64,000 nucleotides of DNA from Enterobacter bugandensis. GTDB lineage: Bacteria; Pseudomonadota; Gammaproteobacteria; Enterobacterales; Enterobacteriaceae. Below are positions 27,633 through 36,720 of the stretch, piece by piece (the first letter of the stretch is position 1; every line of letters starts with the position of its first letter). The position numbers and the translations under genes are program-made. The notes under the pieces are model-generated. The model was given only the letters and a program-made list of their open reading frames with translations. It had not been told where the DNA came from and searched no databases. The stretch is from positions 3,968,001-4,032,000 of the forward strand of contig NZ_LT992502.1 in the NCBI RefSeq assembly GCF_900324475.1, read 5' to 3'.

Positions 27633-27771
27633 CTTCATCTCTCCCTTTAATGTCGTTTCGCAATCCATTAAACAGGGTAAACCTTAACAACTTCTTAAGG
27701 GGAAAATTTATTTATTTTTACTGTACAGCAGGCGCTTGCAGAGGGTTTACTGACGGCATCAAGGAGGGAAC

Positions 27772-28431
27772 ATGCGCATTTTACTGTTAGAAGACGACAG
27801 GTTAATCGGCGATGGCATCAAAGCAGGCTTAAGCAAACTGGGCTTTAGCGTGGACTGGTTTACCGACGGGAAAACCGGGCAGGCCGCGCTCGCCTCTGCG
27901 CCCTATGATGCCGTGGTGCTTGACCTGACCCTACCGGGAATTGACGGTCTGGAGATCCTGCGCGCCTGGCGCGAAAGCGGCCGCAGCGAGCCGGTACTGA
28001 TCCTGACCGCGCGGGATGCGCTGAACCAGCGCGTTGAAGGGCTGCGCCTCGGTGCGGACGATTATCTCTGTAAGCCGTTCGCGCTGATAGAAGTGGCCGC
28101 CCGTCTGGAAGCGCTGGTGCGCCGCAGCCACGGTCAGACCCGCAGCGAGCTGCGCCACGGCAAGGTGACGCTCGATCCGGCAAGCCTCGTCGCCACGCTG
28201 GAGGGCGAAACGCTGACGCTTAAACCCAAAGAGTTCGCCCTGCTGGAGCTGCTGATGCGTAACGCGGGCCGGGTGCTGCCGCGCAAGCTGATCGAGGAAA
28301 AGCTTTATACCTGGGACGATGACGTCTCCAGCAATGCCGTCGAAGTCCATGTCCATCATTTACGCCGCAAGCTCGGGAGCGAGTTTATCCGCACCGTGCA
28401 CGGCATCGGCTACACCCTGGGTGACGCATGA
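27772..28431 (+). CDS. qseB: QseB response regulator
   Basis: A 219-residue OmpR-type response regulator paired with QseC. The receiver domain has the acidic pocket LLEDD, the phosphorylated aspartate Asp51 in [12 protein letters not shown], and the lysine of LCKPFA. The C-terminal winged helix (about 125-219) has [24 protein letters not shown]. The start has AAGGAGGGAAC upstream. It overlaps qseC by four bases (ATGA), so the two proteins are co-translated. In E. coli and Salmonella this pair answers host and quorum signals and cross-talks with PmrAB. Confidence 0.95.
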   Translation: MRILLLEDDRLIGDGIKAGLSKLGFSVDWFTDGKTGQAALASAPYDAVVLDLTLPGIDGLEILRAWRESGRSEPVLILTARDALNQRVEGLRLGADDYLCKPFALIEVAARLEALVRRSHGQTRSELRHGKVTLDPASLVATLEGETLTLKPKEFALLELLMRNAGRVLPRKLIEEKLYTWDDDVSSNAVEVHVHHLRRKLGSEFIRTVHGIGYTLGDA

Positions 28432-29765
28432 AGCTGAGCCTGAAGCTGCGCCTGACGCTCCTCTTTTTAGCGCTGTCTCTGACGGCCTGGTTTGCCGCCA
28501 GCCTGGTGGCGTGGCAGCAGACCACCCACAAGCTCGATAAGCTGTTCGACACCCAGCAGATGCTGTTTGCCAAACGGCTGCTGACGATGGATCTGGACGA
28601 GATCCGCGCGCCGGAGCGCATGCGCGAGGTGCCGAAAAAGGCCAAACACGGGCATCTGGACGATGACGCGCTGGCCTTCGCTATTTACGCTTCAGACGGC
28701 ACGATGATCCTTAACGACGGCGAAAACGGGCGCGATATCCCGTATCACTATCGTCGTGACGGCTTTGATGACGGACGGCTTCAGGATGACAACGATGAAT
28801 GGCGCTTTTTATGGCTGACGTCGCCAGACGGAAAATACCGCGTGGTGGTCGGCCAGGAGTGGGAGTACCGGCAGGATATGGCGCTGGACGTGGTCAGCTC
28901 GCAGCTGACGCCGTGGCTGGTGGCGCTGCCGGTGATGCTGCTGTTGCTTATTGTCCTGCTGAGCCGGGAGCTGAAGCCCCTGAAAAAGCTGGCCCAGACC
29001 CTGCGTTCGCGCTCGCCGGACGCCACCGACGCCCTGCCCACTCAGGGCGTGCCGGCGGAAGTGCGCCCTCTGCTCGACTCGCTGAACCATCTTTTTACCC
29101 GTACCCAGGAGATGATGACCCGCGAGCGCCGCTTTACCTCCGACGCCGCCCACGAGCTGCGCAGCCCGCTGGCGGCGCTGAAGGTGCAAACCGACGTGGC
29201 GCAGCTTTCTCAGGACGATCCGCAGGCGCAGGAAAAAGCGCTGGCGCAGCTGCACGCGGGTATCGACCGCGCCTCCCGGCTGGTGGATCAGCTCCTCACC
29301 CTGTCGCGCCTGGACTCGCTGGACAGCCTGGAGGGCGTAGAACAGATAGCGATGGCCGACCTGCTGCAGTCTGCGGTAATGGATATTTATCCTTCGGCAC
29401 AGCAGGCGGGTATTGATATTCGCCTGCACATCAACGCGCCGGAGGTGACCCGCACGGGTCAGCAGCTGCTTCTGAGCCTGCTGGCGCGCAACCTGCTGGA
29501 TAACGCCACCCGCTACAGCCCGCGCGGCAGCGTGGTAGACGTGACGCTGAACACCCGTAGCGTTACCGTGCGCGACAATGGCCCAGGCATTTCGCCCGAT
29601 GCGCTGGCGCGTCTCGGCGAGCGCTTTTATCGTCCACCGGGTCAGGACGCCACGGGCAGCGGGCTGGGGCTATCCATTGTGAAACGCATTGCCGCGCTGC
29701 ACGGCATGCGCGTCTCGCTGGGCAATGCGCCAGAAGGCGGCTTTGAAGTGAAGGTTAACTGGTAA
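28428..29765 (+). CDS. qseC: QseC sensor histidine kinase
   Basis: A 445-residue inner-membrane kinase. Membrane helices lie at about 8-29 and 162-179, with a periplasmic sensor between them. The phosphorylated histidine is His242 in [13 protein letters not shown]. The ATP-binding domain has the N box [21 protein letters not shown] (G1) and GSGLGLSIV (G2). The gene overlaps qseB by four bases. The C-terminus is the family form without a DNA-binding extension. The ygiZ gene that follows qseC in E. coli K-12 is missing, and mdaB comes next. Confidence 0.95.
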   Translation: MKLSLKLRLTLLFLALSLTAWFAASLVAWQQTTHKLDKLFDTQQMLFAKRLLTMDLDEIRAPERMREVPKKAKHGHLDDDALAFAIYASDGTMILNDGENGRDIPYHYRRDGFDDGRLQDDNDEWRFLWLTSPDGKYRVVVGQEWEYRQDMALDVVSSQLTPWLVALPVMLLLLIVLLSRELKPLKKLAQTLRSRSPDATDALPTQGVPAEVRPLLDSLNHLFTRTQEMMTRERRFTSDAAHELRSPLAALKVQTDVAQLSQDDPQAQEKALAQLHAGIDRASRLVDQLLTLSRLDSLDSLEGVEQIAMADLLQSAVMDIYPSAQQAGIDIRLHINAPEVTRTGQQLLLSLLARNLLDNATRYSPRGSVVDVTLNTRSVTVRDNGPGISPDALARLGERFYRPPGQDATGSGLGLSIVKRIAALHGMRVSLGNAPEGGFEVKVNW

Positions 29766-29870
29766 GGGATTATTGCATTTCGCGCAAAAGACTTTGCACA
29801 TTTTGCTTATTTTTCCGCTCCGTCCTCGCGCGTAGAATACCCGGCATACTCTCATGACCGAGGACAAATA

Positions 29871-30452
29871 ATGAGCAATATTCTGATTATCAACGGCGCG
29901 AAAGAGTTCGCGCACTCTAAAGGCCAGCTGAATGACACCCTGACCGAGGTCGCGGACGGTTTCCTGCGCGACGCCGGGCATGATGTTAAGGTCGTGCGCG
30001 CGGACAGCAACTATGACGTGAAGGCCGAAGTGCAGAACTTCCTGTGGGCCGATGTGGTTGTCTGGCAGATGCCGGGCTGGTGGATGGGCGCGCCGTGGAC
30101 CGTGAAAAAGTACATGGACGACGTCTTCACCGAAGGTCACGGTTCGCTGTATGCCAGCGACGGACGCACCCGCTCAGATGCCTCTAAAAAATACGGCTCC
30201 GGCGGCCTGATTCAGGGCAAAAAATATATGCTCTCCCTGACCTGGAACGCCCCTCTGGAAGCCTTCACCGAAAAAGATCAGTTCTTCGAAGGCGTGGGCG
30301 TAGACGGCGCGTATCTGCCGTTCCACAAGGCGAACCAGTTCCTGGGGATGGAGCCGCTGCCGACCTTTATCGTCAACGACGTGATTAAAATGCCTGACGT
30401 CCCGAGCTATATCGCAGAATATCGCAAGCATCTCGCGAAAATTTTTGCTTAA
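29871..30452 (+). CDS. mdaB: MdaB, NADPH:quinone oxidoreductase
   Basis: A 193-residue flavodoxin-like FAD enzyme that reduces quinones by two electrons and so prevents redox cycling. It matches E. coli MdaB from memory. The FAD site shows INGAKEFAHSKGQLN and WQMPGWWMGAPWTVKKYMDDV, and the Trp/Gly motif LSLTWNAPLEAF is conserved. It is the first gene of a pair with ygiN, a quinol monooxygenase, and both act on quinones. The ATG is preceded by GAGGACAAATA. Confidence 0.96.
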   Translation: MSNILIINGAKEFAHSKGQLNDTLTEVADGFLRDAGHDVKVVRADSNYDVKAEVQNFLWADVVVWQMPGWWMGAPWTVKKYMDDVFTEGHGSLYASDGRTRSDASKKYGSGGLIQGKKYMLSLTWNAPLEAFTEKDQFFEGVGVDGAYLPFHKANQFLGMEPLPTFIVNDVIKMPDVPSYIAEYRKHLAKIFA

Positions 30453-30483
30453 CTGGTAGCCTGGAATTAAAGGAGTAGTAACC

Positions 30484-30798
30484 ATGCTTACAGTAATCGC
30501 AGAAATCCGTACTCGTCCAGGTCAACATCACCGCCAGGCGGTGCTGGATCAGTTCGCGAAAATCATCCCAACCGTACTGAAAGAAGAAGGCTGCCACGGC
30601 TACGCGCCGATGGTGGACGCCGCTACCGACGCAAGCTTCCAGGCCACTGCGCCAGACTCCATTATCATGGTTGAGCAGTGGGAAACCGTCGCGCACCTTG
30701 AAGCACACCTGCAGACCGCGCACATGAAAGCGTGGAGCGATGCGGTGAAGGGTGACGTGCTGGAGACCCACATCCGTATTCTGGAGCAAGGGGTTTAA
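30484..30798 (+). CDS. ygiN: YgiN, quinol monooxygenase
   Basis: A 104-residue ABM-domain (dimeric alpha-beta barrel) protein that oxidises quinols such as menadiol back to quinones. Conserved parts are MLTVIAEIRTRPGQHHRQ and MVEQWETVAHLEAHLQTAHM. It lies 31 bases after mdaB, with AAAGGAGTAGTAACC at its start. In E. coli K-12 parE follows. Here a block of about 13 kb lies between the two genes. Confidence 0.95.
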   Translation: MLTVIAEIRTRPGQHHRQAVLDQFAKIIPTVLKEEGCHGYAPMVDAATDASFQATAPDSIIMVEQWETVAHLEAHLQTAHMKAWSDAVKGDVLETHIRILEQGV

Positions 30799-30806
30799 AA
30801 CCTGCC

Positions 30807-30830
30807 TTCCCTCTCCTTCCGGGGAGGGAA
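30807..30830 (+). terminator. hairpin after ygiN
   Basis: Ten-base arms TTCCCTCTCC and GGGGAGGGAA with one G-T pair and a four-base loop are followed by TTCTCTCT. It probably ends the mdaB-ygiN transcript and is related to the CCCTCTCCC repeat family. It marks the left edge of the accessory block. Confidence 0.7.
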
Positions 30831-30883
30831 TTCTCTCTGACCTGCTATGCTTATTCTGACTTCATGATTAACAGGAGGATGGA

Positions 30884-31324
30884 ATGGGTCTTTTTAACTT
30901 CGTGAAAGAAGCAGGCGAAAAGCTATGGGATAACCTGACCGACCACAAAGGTCAGAGCGACAAAATCACCGAGCACCTCAAGAAACTCAACATTCCCGGT
31001 TCAGACAAAGTTCAGGTTAACGTTACCGACGGCAAGGCCAGCGTGACGGGTGACGGGCTGACCCAGGAGCAGAAAGAAAAAATCCAGGTCGCCGTCGGCA
31101 ACATCGCGGGCGTCAGCGAGGTGGAGAACAACATCACCACGACCGATGCCAAAGATGAAGCCACCTACTACACGGTAAAATCCGGCGACACCCTGAGCGC
31201 TATCTCCAAAACCGTGTACGGCGATGCCAACCAGTACAACAAGATTTTTGAGGCTAACCGCCCGATGCTCTCCAGCCCGGATAAAATCTACCCCGGCCAG
31301 ACGCTGCGTATTCCTAAAGCGTGA
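30884..31324 (+). CDS. BON-LysM protein, Kbp (YgaU) homologue
   Basis: A 146-residue protein with a BON domain (about residues 30-90, [33 protein letters not shown]) and a C-terminal LysM domain (about 94-145, [31 protein letters not shown]). It is clearly related to E. coli Kbp/YgaU, a cytoplasmic potassium-binding protein made under osmotic stress. There is no signal peptide. Kbp itself is normally encoded elsewhere in enterics, so this may be a paralogue. The ATG has AGGAGG upstream, and a strong terminator follows directly. Confidence 0.9.
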   Translation: MGLFNFVKEAGEKLWDNLTDHKGQSDKITEHLKKLNIPGSDKVQVNVTDGKASVTGDGLTQEQKEKIQVAVGNIAGVSEVENNITTTDAKDEATYYTVKSGDTLSAISKTVYGDANQYNKIFEANRPMLSSPDKIYPGQTLRIPKA

Positions 31325-31331
31325 TCCGCGA

Positions 31332-31357
31332 GTCGGGGGATGCCCCCCGACCGTTTT
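31332..31357 (+). terminator. terminator after the LysM gene
   Basis: The stem GTCGGGGG and CCCCCGAC with a four-base loop is followed by CGTTTTT. It overlaps the last base of the convergent GH88 gene. Confidence 0.85.
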
Positions 31358-32544
31358 TACCAGTACAGTTTCCAGCTCTGCGTAAAGCGCACCAGCGCCT
31401 CCACGTAGAAGTAATCTCCCCAGCTCGCACACTCGTCCACCCCTTTGTTGCTCGCCAGGTGATAGACCGAGTGCTTCAGCAGCCCGGTGCCCTTCTCCTC
31501 TTTGCCCATCAGGTAGTGCTTCGTCAGTGACGACATAATGCCTTTGGCCCACTCCAGATACCGCTCCCGGTCTGGATCCGTCACGGGCAGTTGCTTCACC
31601 AGCTCCAGCAGCCCGCACACCGCAATCGCCGCCGAGGACGAATCGCGCAGCGCGTCGGTCCCCACCAGCGCCAGATCCCAGTGGCAGACGTAGTCTTCCG
31701 GGAGGCGGTTGAGAAAGTAGTTCGCCAGCCGCTTCGACAGGGCAATCATCGTCTCGTCGCCGGTATAGATATAGCTCAGCAGGAAGCCGTAAATCCCCCA
31801 CGCCTGCCCGCGCGACCAGCAGGAGTCATCGGCATAGCCCTGCTGGGTATTGCCGTAGCGCGGCGCGCCGGTTACCACGTCCATATAATAGGTGTGGAAC
31901 GTGGAGGCATCGTCGCGGATGAGATAGTTTGCCGCCTGCATGACGTGCGCTTTTGCGGCGTCAGCAAAGCGCGGATCCCCCGTCTGCTCCGTCGCCCAGT
32001 AGAGCAGCGGCAGGTTCATGTTGCAGTCGATGATCATCCGTCCGGCCTGCTCCGGGTCTGAAAGATCGCCCCACGCCTGAATGATTTTCGCCTTCTCATG
32101 AAAGCGCTCCAGCAGGGCTTCAGCCGCCAGCAGGGAGAAACCGCGCGCCTCGCGGCTGCCGGTAAGTCTCCAGGCCGCCACGCAGGAGAGCGTGTACAGG
32201 AAGCCCAGATCGTGAGTGTTGGTGTCGCTGCGCCCGGCGATGCGCAGGCCGAAGGAGCGCACGTGTTTTTCCGCCATCGAGCGGAATTTCTCCTCGCCGC
32301 TCATCTCCCACGCCAGCCACAGCTGGCCGGTCCAGAAGCTGGTTGTCCACTCTACGTTGTCGGTCAGCGGGTAATAACCGTTCCGGCAGGTTTCCGCCGG
32401 GAACTGCTCTCCGAATGCCGTTAAATGACGGCTAATCAGCTCGAGGACATGGCTACGCGCAGAGATCAGTTCATCGCTAAACAGGCGCGAGTCTACGGGA
32501 GCAGGAATGGCAGACAGGCGTTCCTCTCTGATACGACTTAACAT
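31357..32544 (-). CDS. glycoside hydrolase family 88, unsaturated glucuronyl hydrolase
   Basis: A 395-residue (alpha/alpha)6-barrel enzyme of family GH88. These hydrate the 4,5-double bond of unsaturated uronic acids at oligosaccharide ends left by polysaccharide lyases. The two catalytic aspartates of the family fit Asp112 in NTHDLGFLY and Asp173 in MIIDCNMNLPLLYWA. There is no signal peptide, so it works in the cytoplasm on imported oligosaccharides. I start at ATG 32544 with AAGGA upstream. The frame stays open to 32610, but there it overlaps the permease. It is the last gene of the cluster begun at 35674. Confidence 0.92.
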   Translation of the reverse strand: MLSRIREERLSAIPAPVDSRLFSDELISARSHVLELISRHLTAFGEQFPAETCRNGYYPLTDNVEWTTSFWTGQLWLAWEMSGEEKFRSMAEKHVRSFGLRIAGRSDTNTHDLGFLYTLSCVAAWRLTGSREARGFSLLAAEALLERFHEKAKIIQAWGDLSDPEQAGRMIIDCNMNLPLLYWATEQTGDPRFADAAKAHVMQAANYLIRDDASTFHTYYMDVVTGAPRYGNTQQGYADDSCWSRGQAWGIYGFLLSYIYTGDETMIALSKRLANYFLNRLPEDYVCHWDLALVGTDALRDSSSAAIAVCGLLELVKQLPVTDPDRERYLEWAKGIMSSLTKHYLMGKEEKGTGLLKHSVYHLASNKGVDECASWGDYFYVEALVRFTQSWKLYW

Positions 32545-32561
32545 ATTTCGGTTCCTTGTGG

Positions 32562-33827
32562 TCAGCGTGATGAAGGTTCTGCTACGTTCAGCGGGCGGGG
32601 GCCGCGCCATTTGCTCTGGCAGGCGGATAACGTAAAGGCAGAAATAAAGGTAAAGATCAGCGCCGTCGCCCCCATGATGATATAGGTCTGTTCAAAGCCG
32701 ATGCGGTCATACATATATCCGGCAGGCGAGGAAACCACCACGTTCCCCACGTACAGCATCGCCTGATAGCCCAGCAAATACATGGTGGCGTTCACGCGCT
32801 TGTCGAAATGCTCCGCAATATATTTAAAGACCGACACCAGCAGCAGGCAAATTTCTATACCGTATAGCGGCTTGAGCACGGAAATTAACAGATGCGAGTC
32901 GCACATCCCGGAAATAATCAAACGCGCCCCGACGATCAGCCCGACAATTAATAGCCCGCGCCTGGCGCCAATAAAGTTAACGAACAGCGGGACAACCATA
33001 TACATGACGAATTCTATGCCCGACTGCACGGTACCGAGATAGCCAAATACCGCGTTGCCCTCATGAATATCGTCAAAGAAGGTAACGAAATAGCGCGAGA
33101 ACTGCTGCTCGGCGATAAACATCATCCACGCCACGCCCGCCACGTACAGGCAAAAAGCCCAGAATTTACGGTTACGCAGCAGGGCGTACACATCTGCCGG
33201 GGCGATTTTCTCTTTGGTCAGTACCGCATCGGCATGAACGGAGTTAGTGTTCACTTTCAGGCTGAGCAGGACAACCAGCATCACGATCGACGTCACGCTG
33301 CCCATAATGAAGTTATAGGTCGGTGAGAGGTTGAACAGCAGGCCGGAGAAGGACGATGCCACCGCCCAGCCGAGCGAGCCCCACATACGAATTTGCCCGA
33401 ACTCCATGCCGTTTAAGCGGCTGAAGCGGTCGGAATAAGATTCACACGCCGCCACGCCCGCATACCAGGCAAAGCTTAAATAGAGCGCGCCGATAATAAT
33501 CCCCAGCAAGGTGCTGGACATTAACAGCGGCTGATAGACGTAAATAAAAAACGGCGCCATCAGGGCCGACATGGCGACCACAAAATAGAGCAGGTATTTG
33601 CTCATGCCGATTTTATCGAGAATATAGCCGTAGATGGGTTTGAGGATAACGGAAAATATTCCGTTCACCGCGAACACGGTTCCAATTACCGTCCCGCTGA
33701 GATTCGCTTTTTGACCCAGCCAGATCGCCAGCAGGCCAATACTCGCGGACCAGGTAAAGAAATAGAGAAAAATAAAGCTGCTGATTTTGTAATATTCGGT
33801 TCTGTTGGTTGTCGATGTATTTTTCAT
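32562..33827 (-). CDS. MFS oligosaccharide:H+ symporter (LacY/RhiT-like)
   Basis: A 421-residue transporter with 12 hydrophobic segments, in the oligosaccharide:H+ symporter branch of the major facilitator superfamily. FAVNGIFSVILKPIYGYILDKIGMSKYLLYF (family loop 2-3) and the WGSLGWAVASSFSG region resemble LacY and the rhamnogalacturonide transporter RhiT. It lies between the DUF2264 gene (33 bases upstream) and the GH88 gene. It most probably imports unsaturated uronides that GH88 then cleaves. The exact sugar is an inference from context. Confidence 0.9.
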   Translation of the reverse strand: MKNTSTTNRTEYYKISSFIFLYFFTWSASIGLLAIWLGQKANLSGTVIGTVFAVNGIFSVILKPIYGYILDKIGMSKYLLYFVVAMSALMAPFFIYVYQPLLMSSTLLGIIIGALYLSFAWYAGVAACESYSDRFSRLNGMEFGQIRMWGSLGWAVASSFSGLLFNLSPTYNFIMGSVTSIVMLVVLLSLKVNTNSVHADAVLTKEKIAPADVYALLRNRKFWAFCLYVAGVAWMMFIAEQQFSRYFVTFFDDIHEGNAVFGYLGTVQSGIEFVMYMVVPLFVNFIGARRGLLIVGLIVGARLIISGMCDSHLLISVLKPLYGIEICLLLVSVFKYIAEHFDKRVNATMYLLGYQAMLYVGNVVVSSPAGYMYDRIGFEQTYIIMGATALIFTFISAFTLSACQSKWRGPRPLNVAEPSSR

Positions 33828-33859
33828 ACCATCCTCGCCGAGGTTTAGGGTCAGAATTT

Positions 33860-35674
33860 TTATAACGTGAACGACAGCAGACGTTCGCCTCCAGGGTCGC
33901 GGATTACGACCCGGTTATGGTTCATATCCAGCTGCGGCGCGGCCGCAACGTTCTGTTTTTCACTGGCAATGACGGCGCAGCAGAGCCAGCGCTCTCCCGG
34001 ATGGAGATCGGTTTTTAACAGCGGAATGGAGGCGCACTCCGGGAACATGATGCTGCTGTTCGGCGGCGTGACGATGCTGTCCGGGGTGCGTTCAATGAAA
34101 GGCGACAGATCGACAATCGCACTGCTGCCGTTCTCTGCCGCCAGATAGCTGCCGCGCGCGCGGATTTGGTGCTCCGTTTTCATCACGGCGAAACCGCCCT
34201 CCGCCGTTTGCAGCTTGCGCGCGCTGTTGATGCGGTGCAGGCGCAAATGCCACTCGCCGAAGGGGATTTGCCAGGTCTCGATGTGCACGTCGTGCCAAGG
34301 CGACCAGCGTGAATAGATGTAGTTTTCATCCACCCGCACCGCGTCGCACTCGCGACGGCCGCGGAAATAGTTATCCCCGTCCGCCAGCAGCAGCATGGAA
34401 TCACAGGCCGCATGCTTCAGGCCAAAGCGCCCGCGCTCAATGGTGAAGCCAAAGCGGCTGGAGTAGGCAAATTTGGTGTATTTCGCTTCGGTGTTGACGT
34501 AGTTGTTCAGCTCCAGCTGACCGGCGGTGAGCATGGTGACGTGCTGAGAGTTCGTCGAATGCATCAGGATCTGCTGCGCGTGCGGGATGACGTGCTTCTC
34601 CGCCAGCGCGGGCAGCGGCTGTTCTTCTGCCTGCCAGAACGGATGCGTCTCCGGCAGCGCCAGAATCAGGTAGCTTTTTAGCGCCCAGTAGGGCGAGCCG
34701 GGAGAGTTATAGTCCTCACACATGGCGAGGTTCGGACAGGCAAAACCGAGGGTCAAAATGCCGTCCCGATCGGTAATCGTCCGCTGCTGCCACCAGCGGA
34801 GGTGGCGCAGGATAATGCCTTTCACAATACCCGGCGTGAACACGTCAAGTTCAGAGAAGGCAACCGCGCTCCAGAAGGCGACCATCGCAAAGCGGTAGGT
34901 CAGGCTGCGGCCAAACGGTACCGACGCGCCGTCCGCGGCGGACCAGTAGATAAAGTCCTCCGCAAACAGACGCGAGCGCTCGCGCAGCACCTCCGCCCTC
35001 GCCTCGTCGCCGCTTAAAGTGGCGTAAATCAAGCCGTAGAAGTGGAACGCCATGGAGATGTAATAATCTTTCGGGCGACCCGCGCCGTCGGAATACCAGC
35101 CGTCACCCAGGTAATAGGCCTCCATCAGCGCAAACCGATGGTCGATGGCGGCCTGGTCGTACGGCAGCCCGGCGCGTTTGAAGCCCAGCTGGACCATAAT
35201 GGCAAAGTAGTTCCAGTTGCTGTCGGGCATCTGCGCGTCGGTAATCTGATTCAGCCACGCGTGCAGGTTCATCACCTCGCGCTCGCTGAAGCAATCGGTG
35301 AGTTTATTCCCCAGCAGGGAAAGCCCCAGACCGTAGGACGCCATCTCGACCAGACGCTGATCGTACGGACCGGTTTCGCCCCAGTAGCCCGGACTTAGCG
35401 GATCGGTGCCGATCCTGATGGCCTGCATGTACTTCTCGCTAAACGGCGAAGCATCGCCCGAAGCCAACAGCGGAAACAGCCCCCATAGCGCGCGGGAGAG
35501 CCCCTCCATCTGCGCGATATCCGTCACGTAGTGCGCGCAGGTATCACCCAGCGAGAACCGCGAATGATTTACCGGAAACTGCTTATCCAGCGCGCCAAGT
35601 AAGGTATTCAGAGACGCCACGACGTCCTGGCGTGAAGACAACAGATTTGATTTTTCTTCGCTTTCCGCCCGCAT
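33860..35674 (-). CDS. DUF2264-domain protein, probable polysaccharide-processing enzyme
   Basis: A 604-residue cytoplasmic protein whose first two thirds match the DUF2264 pattern (GLSRALWGLFPLLASG, EMASYGLGLSLLGNKLTDCFS, DSNWNYFAIMVQLGF, GDGWYSDGAGRPKDYYISMAFHFYGLIYA). The fold is probably an (alpha/alpha) toroid followed by beta-sandwich regions, as in lyases and hydrolases acting on uronic-acid polymers. No catalytic residues are established. I start at ATG 35674; the open frame continues upstream to 35746 without a good ribosome site. It is the first gene of the cluster with the permease and GH88 enzyme, and is divergent from an AraC regulator. Confidence 0.88.
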   Translation of the reverse strand: MRAESEEKSNLLSSRQDVVASLNTLLGALDKQFPVNHSRFSLGDTCAHYVTDIAQMEGLSRALWGLFPLLASGDASPFSEKYMQAIRIGTDPLSPGYWGETGPYDQRLVEMASYGLGLSLLGNKLTDCFSEREVMNLHAWLNQITDAQMPDSNWNYFAIMVQLGFKRAGLPYDQAAIDHRFALMEAYYLGDGWYSDGAGRPKDYYISMAFHFYGLIYATLSGDEARAEVLRERSRLFAEDFIYWSAADGASVPFGRSLTYRFAMVAFWSAVAFSELDVFTPGIVKGIILRHLRWWQQRTITDRDGILTLGFACPNLAMCEDYNSPGSPYWALKSYLILALPETHPFWQAEEQPLPALAEKHVIPHAQQILMHSTNSQHVTMLTAGQLELNNYVNTEAKYTKFAYSSRFGFTIERGRFGLKHAACDSMLLLADGDNYFRGRRECDAVRVDENYIYSRWSPWHDVHIETWQIPFGEWHLRLHRINSARKLQTAEGGFAVMKTEHQIRARGSYLAAENGSSAIVDLSPFIERTPDSIVTPPNSSIMFPECASIPLLKTDLHPGERWLCCAVIASEKQNVAAAPQLDMNHNRVVIRDPGGERLLSFTL

Positions 35675-35840
35675 AGTTCCACCCTCGTCATCAACTGCGG
35701 CCAAGCATAGTGAATGCGTAAGGTGGAGAAATGTTAGCCACGTCACAGGTGAGAACGTTCGATAAACCTGCGGTTGATAAAATTTAAAAAGGTGGTTTAT
35801 AAATCTCTTCTGACGGGGAAAAGTTGAGTTTTATTGCACT

Positions 35841-36680
35841 ATGCATGACGCGCCCATAACCGATCGTCTTGAGCTCATTACCTTAAACGACACCGTAGCG
35901 TCGTTCAGCCGCCTGTTTGCTAACACGGTGCGTTACCACCACTGGCATCAGTGTCTTGAAATTCTCTATGTGGAAGAAGGGTTTGGCGTCGCGATTGTCG
36001 ATAACCGTCACTACACCATGCGCCCCGGACGCCTGTTTTTCTTTCCGCCGTTCACCCTGCATAAAGTCAGGGTGGACGAACAGGCGGAAGCGATTTACCG
36101 GCGCACGATTATTCACCTCGACCACCACGCGGTGCTGAAGTGTCTGCGTGATTTTCCGCACACGCAGCAGCGGCTGGAGAAACTCTCGCGTCGCGGCTCA
36201 GAGGCGTGGGTGGTTGACCTGGCACACTGCCACAGCCATGTCGATCATCTGTTCAGCTGTTATCCGCCGCCGATGAGCAGCGAAAGCATCGCCGGGCTGC
36301 TGATTAGCCTGTTTGCTATGTTGCCTGACGATCGTACCGGCGCACCGGGCAGCAGCACGGGGATCGCCAGCCAGGTGATGTTCTGGCTGGACGAGCATTA
36401 TCAGGAGAAATTCCGCCTCGACGCACTGGCAGCGGAACTGGGCAGATCGCGCAGCTACGTGTCGCGAAAATTTCATGCGGAGACGGGGGAGAAAATCCAC
36501 CACTACCTGAACACGCTCCGCCTGCGTAAGGCGTGCGAATGCCTGTTGCACAGTGACGCGAGCGTGCGGGAGATTGCCGCGCGGGTGGGATTTTCTGACG
36601 TGACCTGGTTTATCAGCGCGTTTAAGAAGGGGATTGGTGAGACGCCGCTGCAGTACCGGAAGAACCATCGTGCGGTATGA
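35841..36680 (+). CDS. AraC-family regulator of the uronide cluster
   Basis: A 279-residue regulator. The N-terminal cupin domain has YHHWHQCLEILYVEEG and TMRPGRLFFFPPFTLHKV, the usual sugar-binding barrel. The C-terminal AraC DNA-binding domain (about 180-275) has LAAELGRSRSYVSRKFHAETGE and REIAARVGFSDVTWFISAFKKGIGETPLQYRK. It is divergent from the DUF2264-permease-GH88 genes with a 166-base AT-rich gap, so it most likely activates them when the imported sugar is present. Confidence 0.92.
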   Translation: MHDAPITDRLELITLNDTVASFSRLFANTVRYHHWHQCLEILYVEEGFGVAIVDNRHYTMRPGRLFFFPPFTLHKVRVDEQAEAIYRRTIIHLDHHAVLKCLRDFPHTQQRLEKLSRRGSEAWVVDLAHCHSHVDHLFSCYPPPMSSESIAGLLISLFAMLPDDRTGAPGSSTGIASQVMFWLDEHYQEKFRLDALAAELGRSRSYVSRKFHAETGEKIHHYLNTLRLRKACECLLHSDASVREIAARVGFSDVTWFISAFKKGIGETPLQYRKNHRAV

Positions 36681-36682
36681 CA

Positions 36683-36716
36683 CCCTCACCCGCCCCTCTC
36701 CCGCGGGAAGAGGGAG
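36683..36716. repeat. palindromic repeat between the AraC and RpiR genes
   Basis: CCCTCTCCC and GGGAAGAGGG with a two-base GC loop follow CCCTCACCCG. It lies between two convergent genes and probably serves as a shared transcript end. Same family as 11333 and 43955. Confidence 0.8.
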
Positions 36717-36720
36717 ACAA

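Noticed and set aside
31001..31801. Open frame of 266 codons spanning the LysM and GH88 genes on the minus strand
   Set aside because: It runs through the LysM terminator and out of frame through GH88, and has no features of a real protein.
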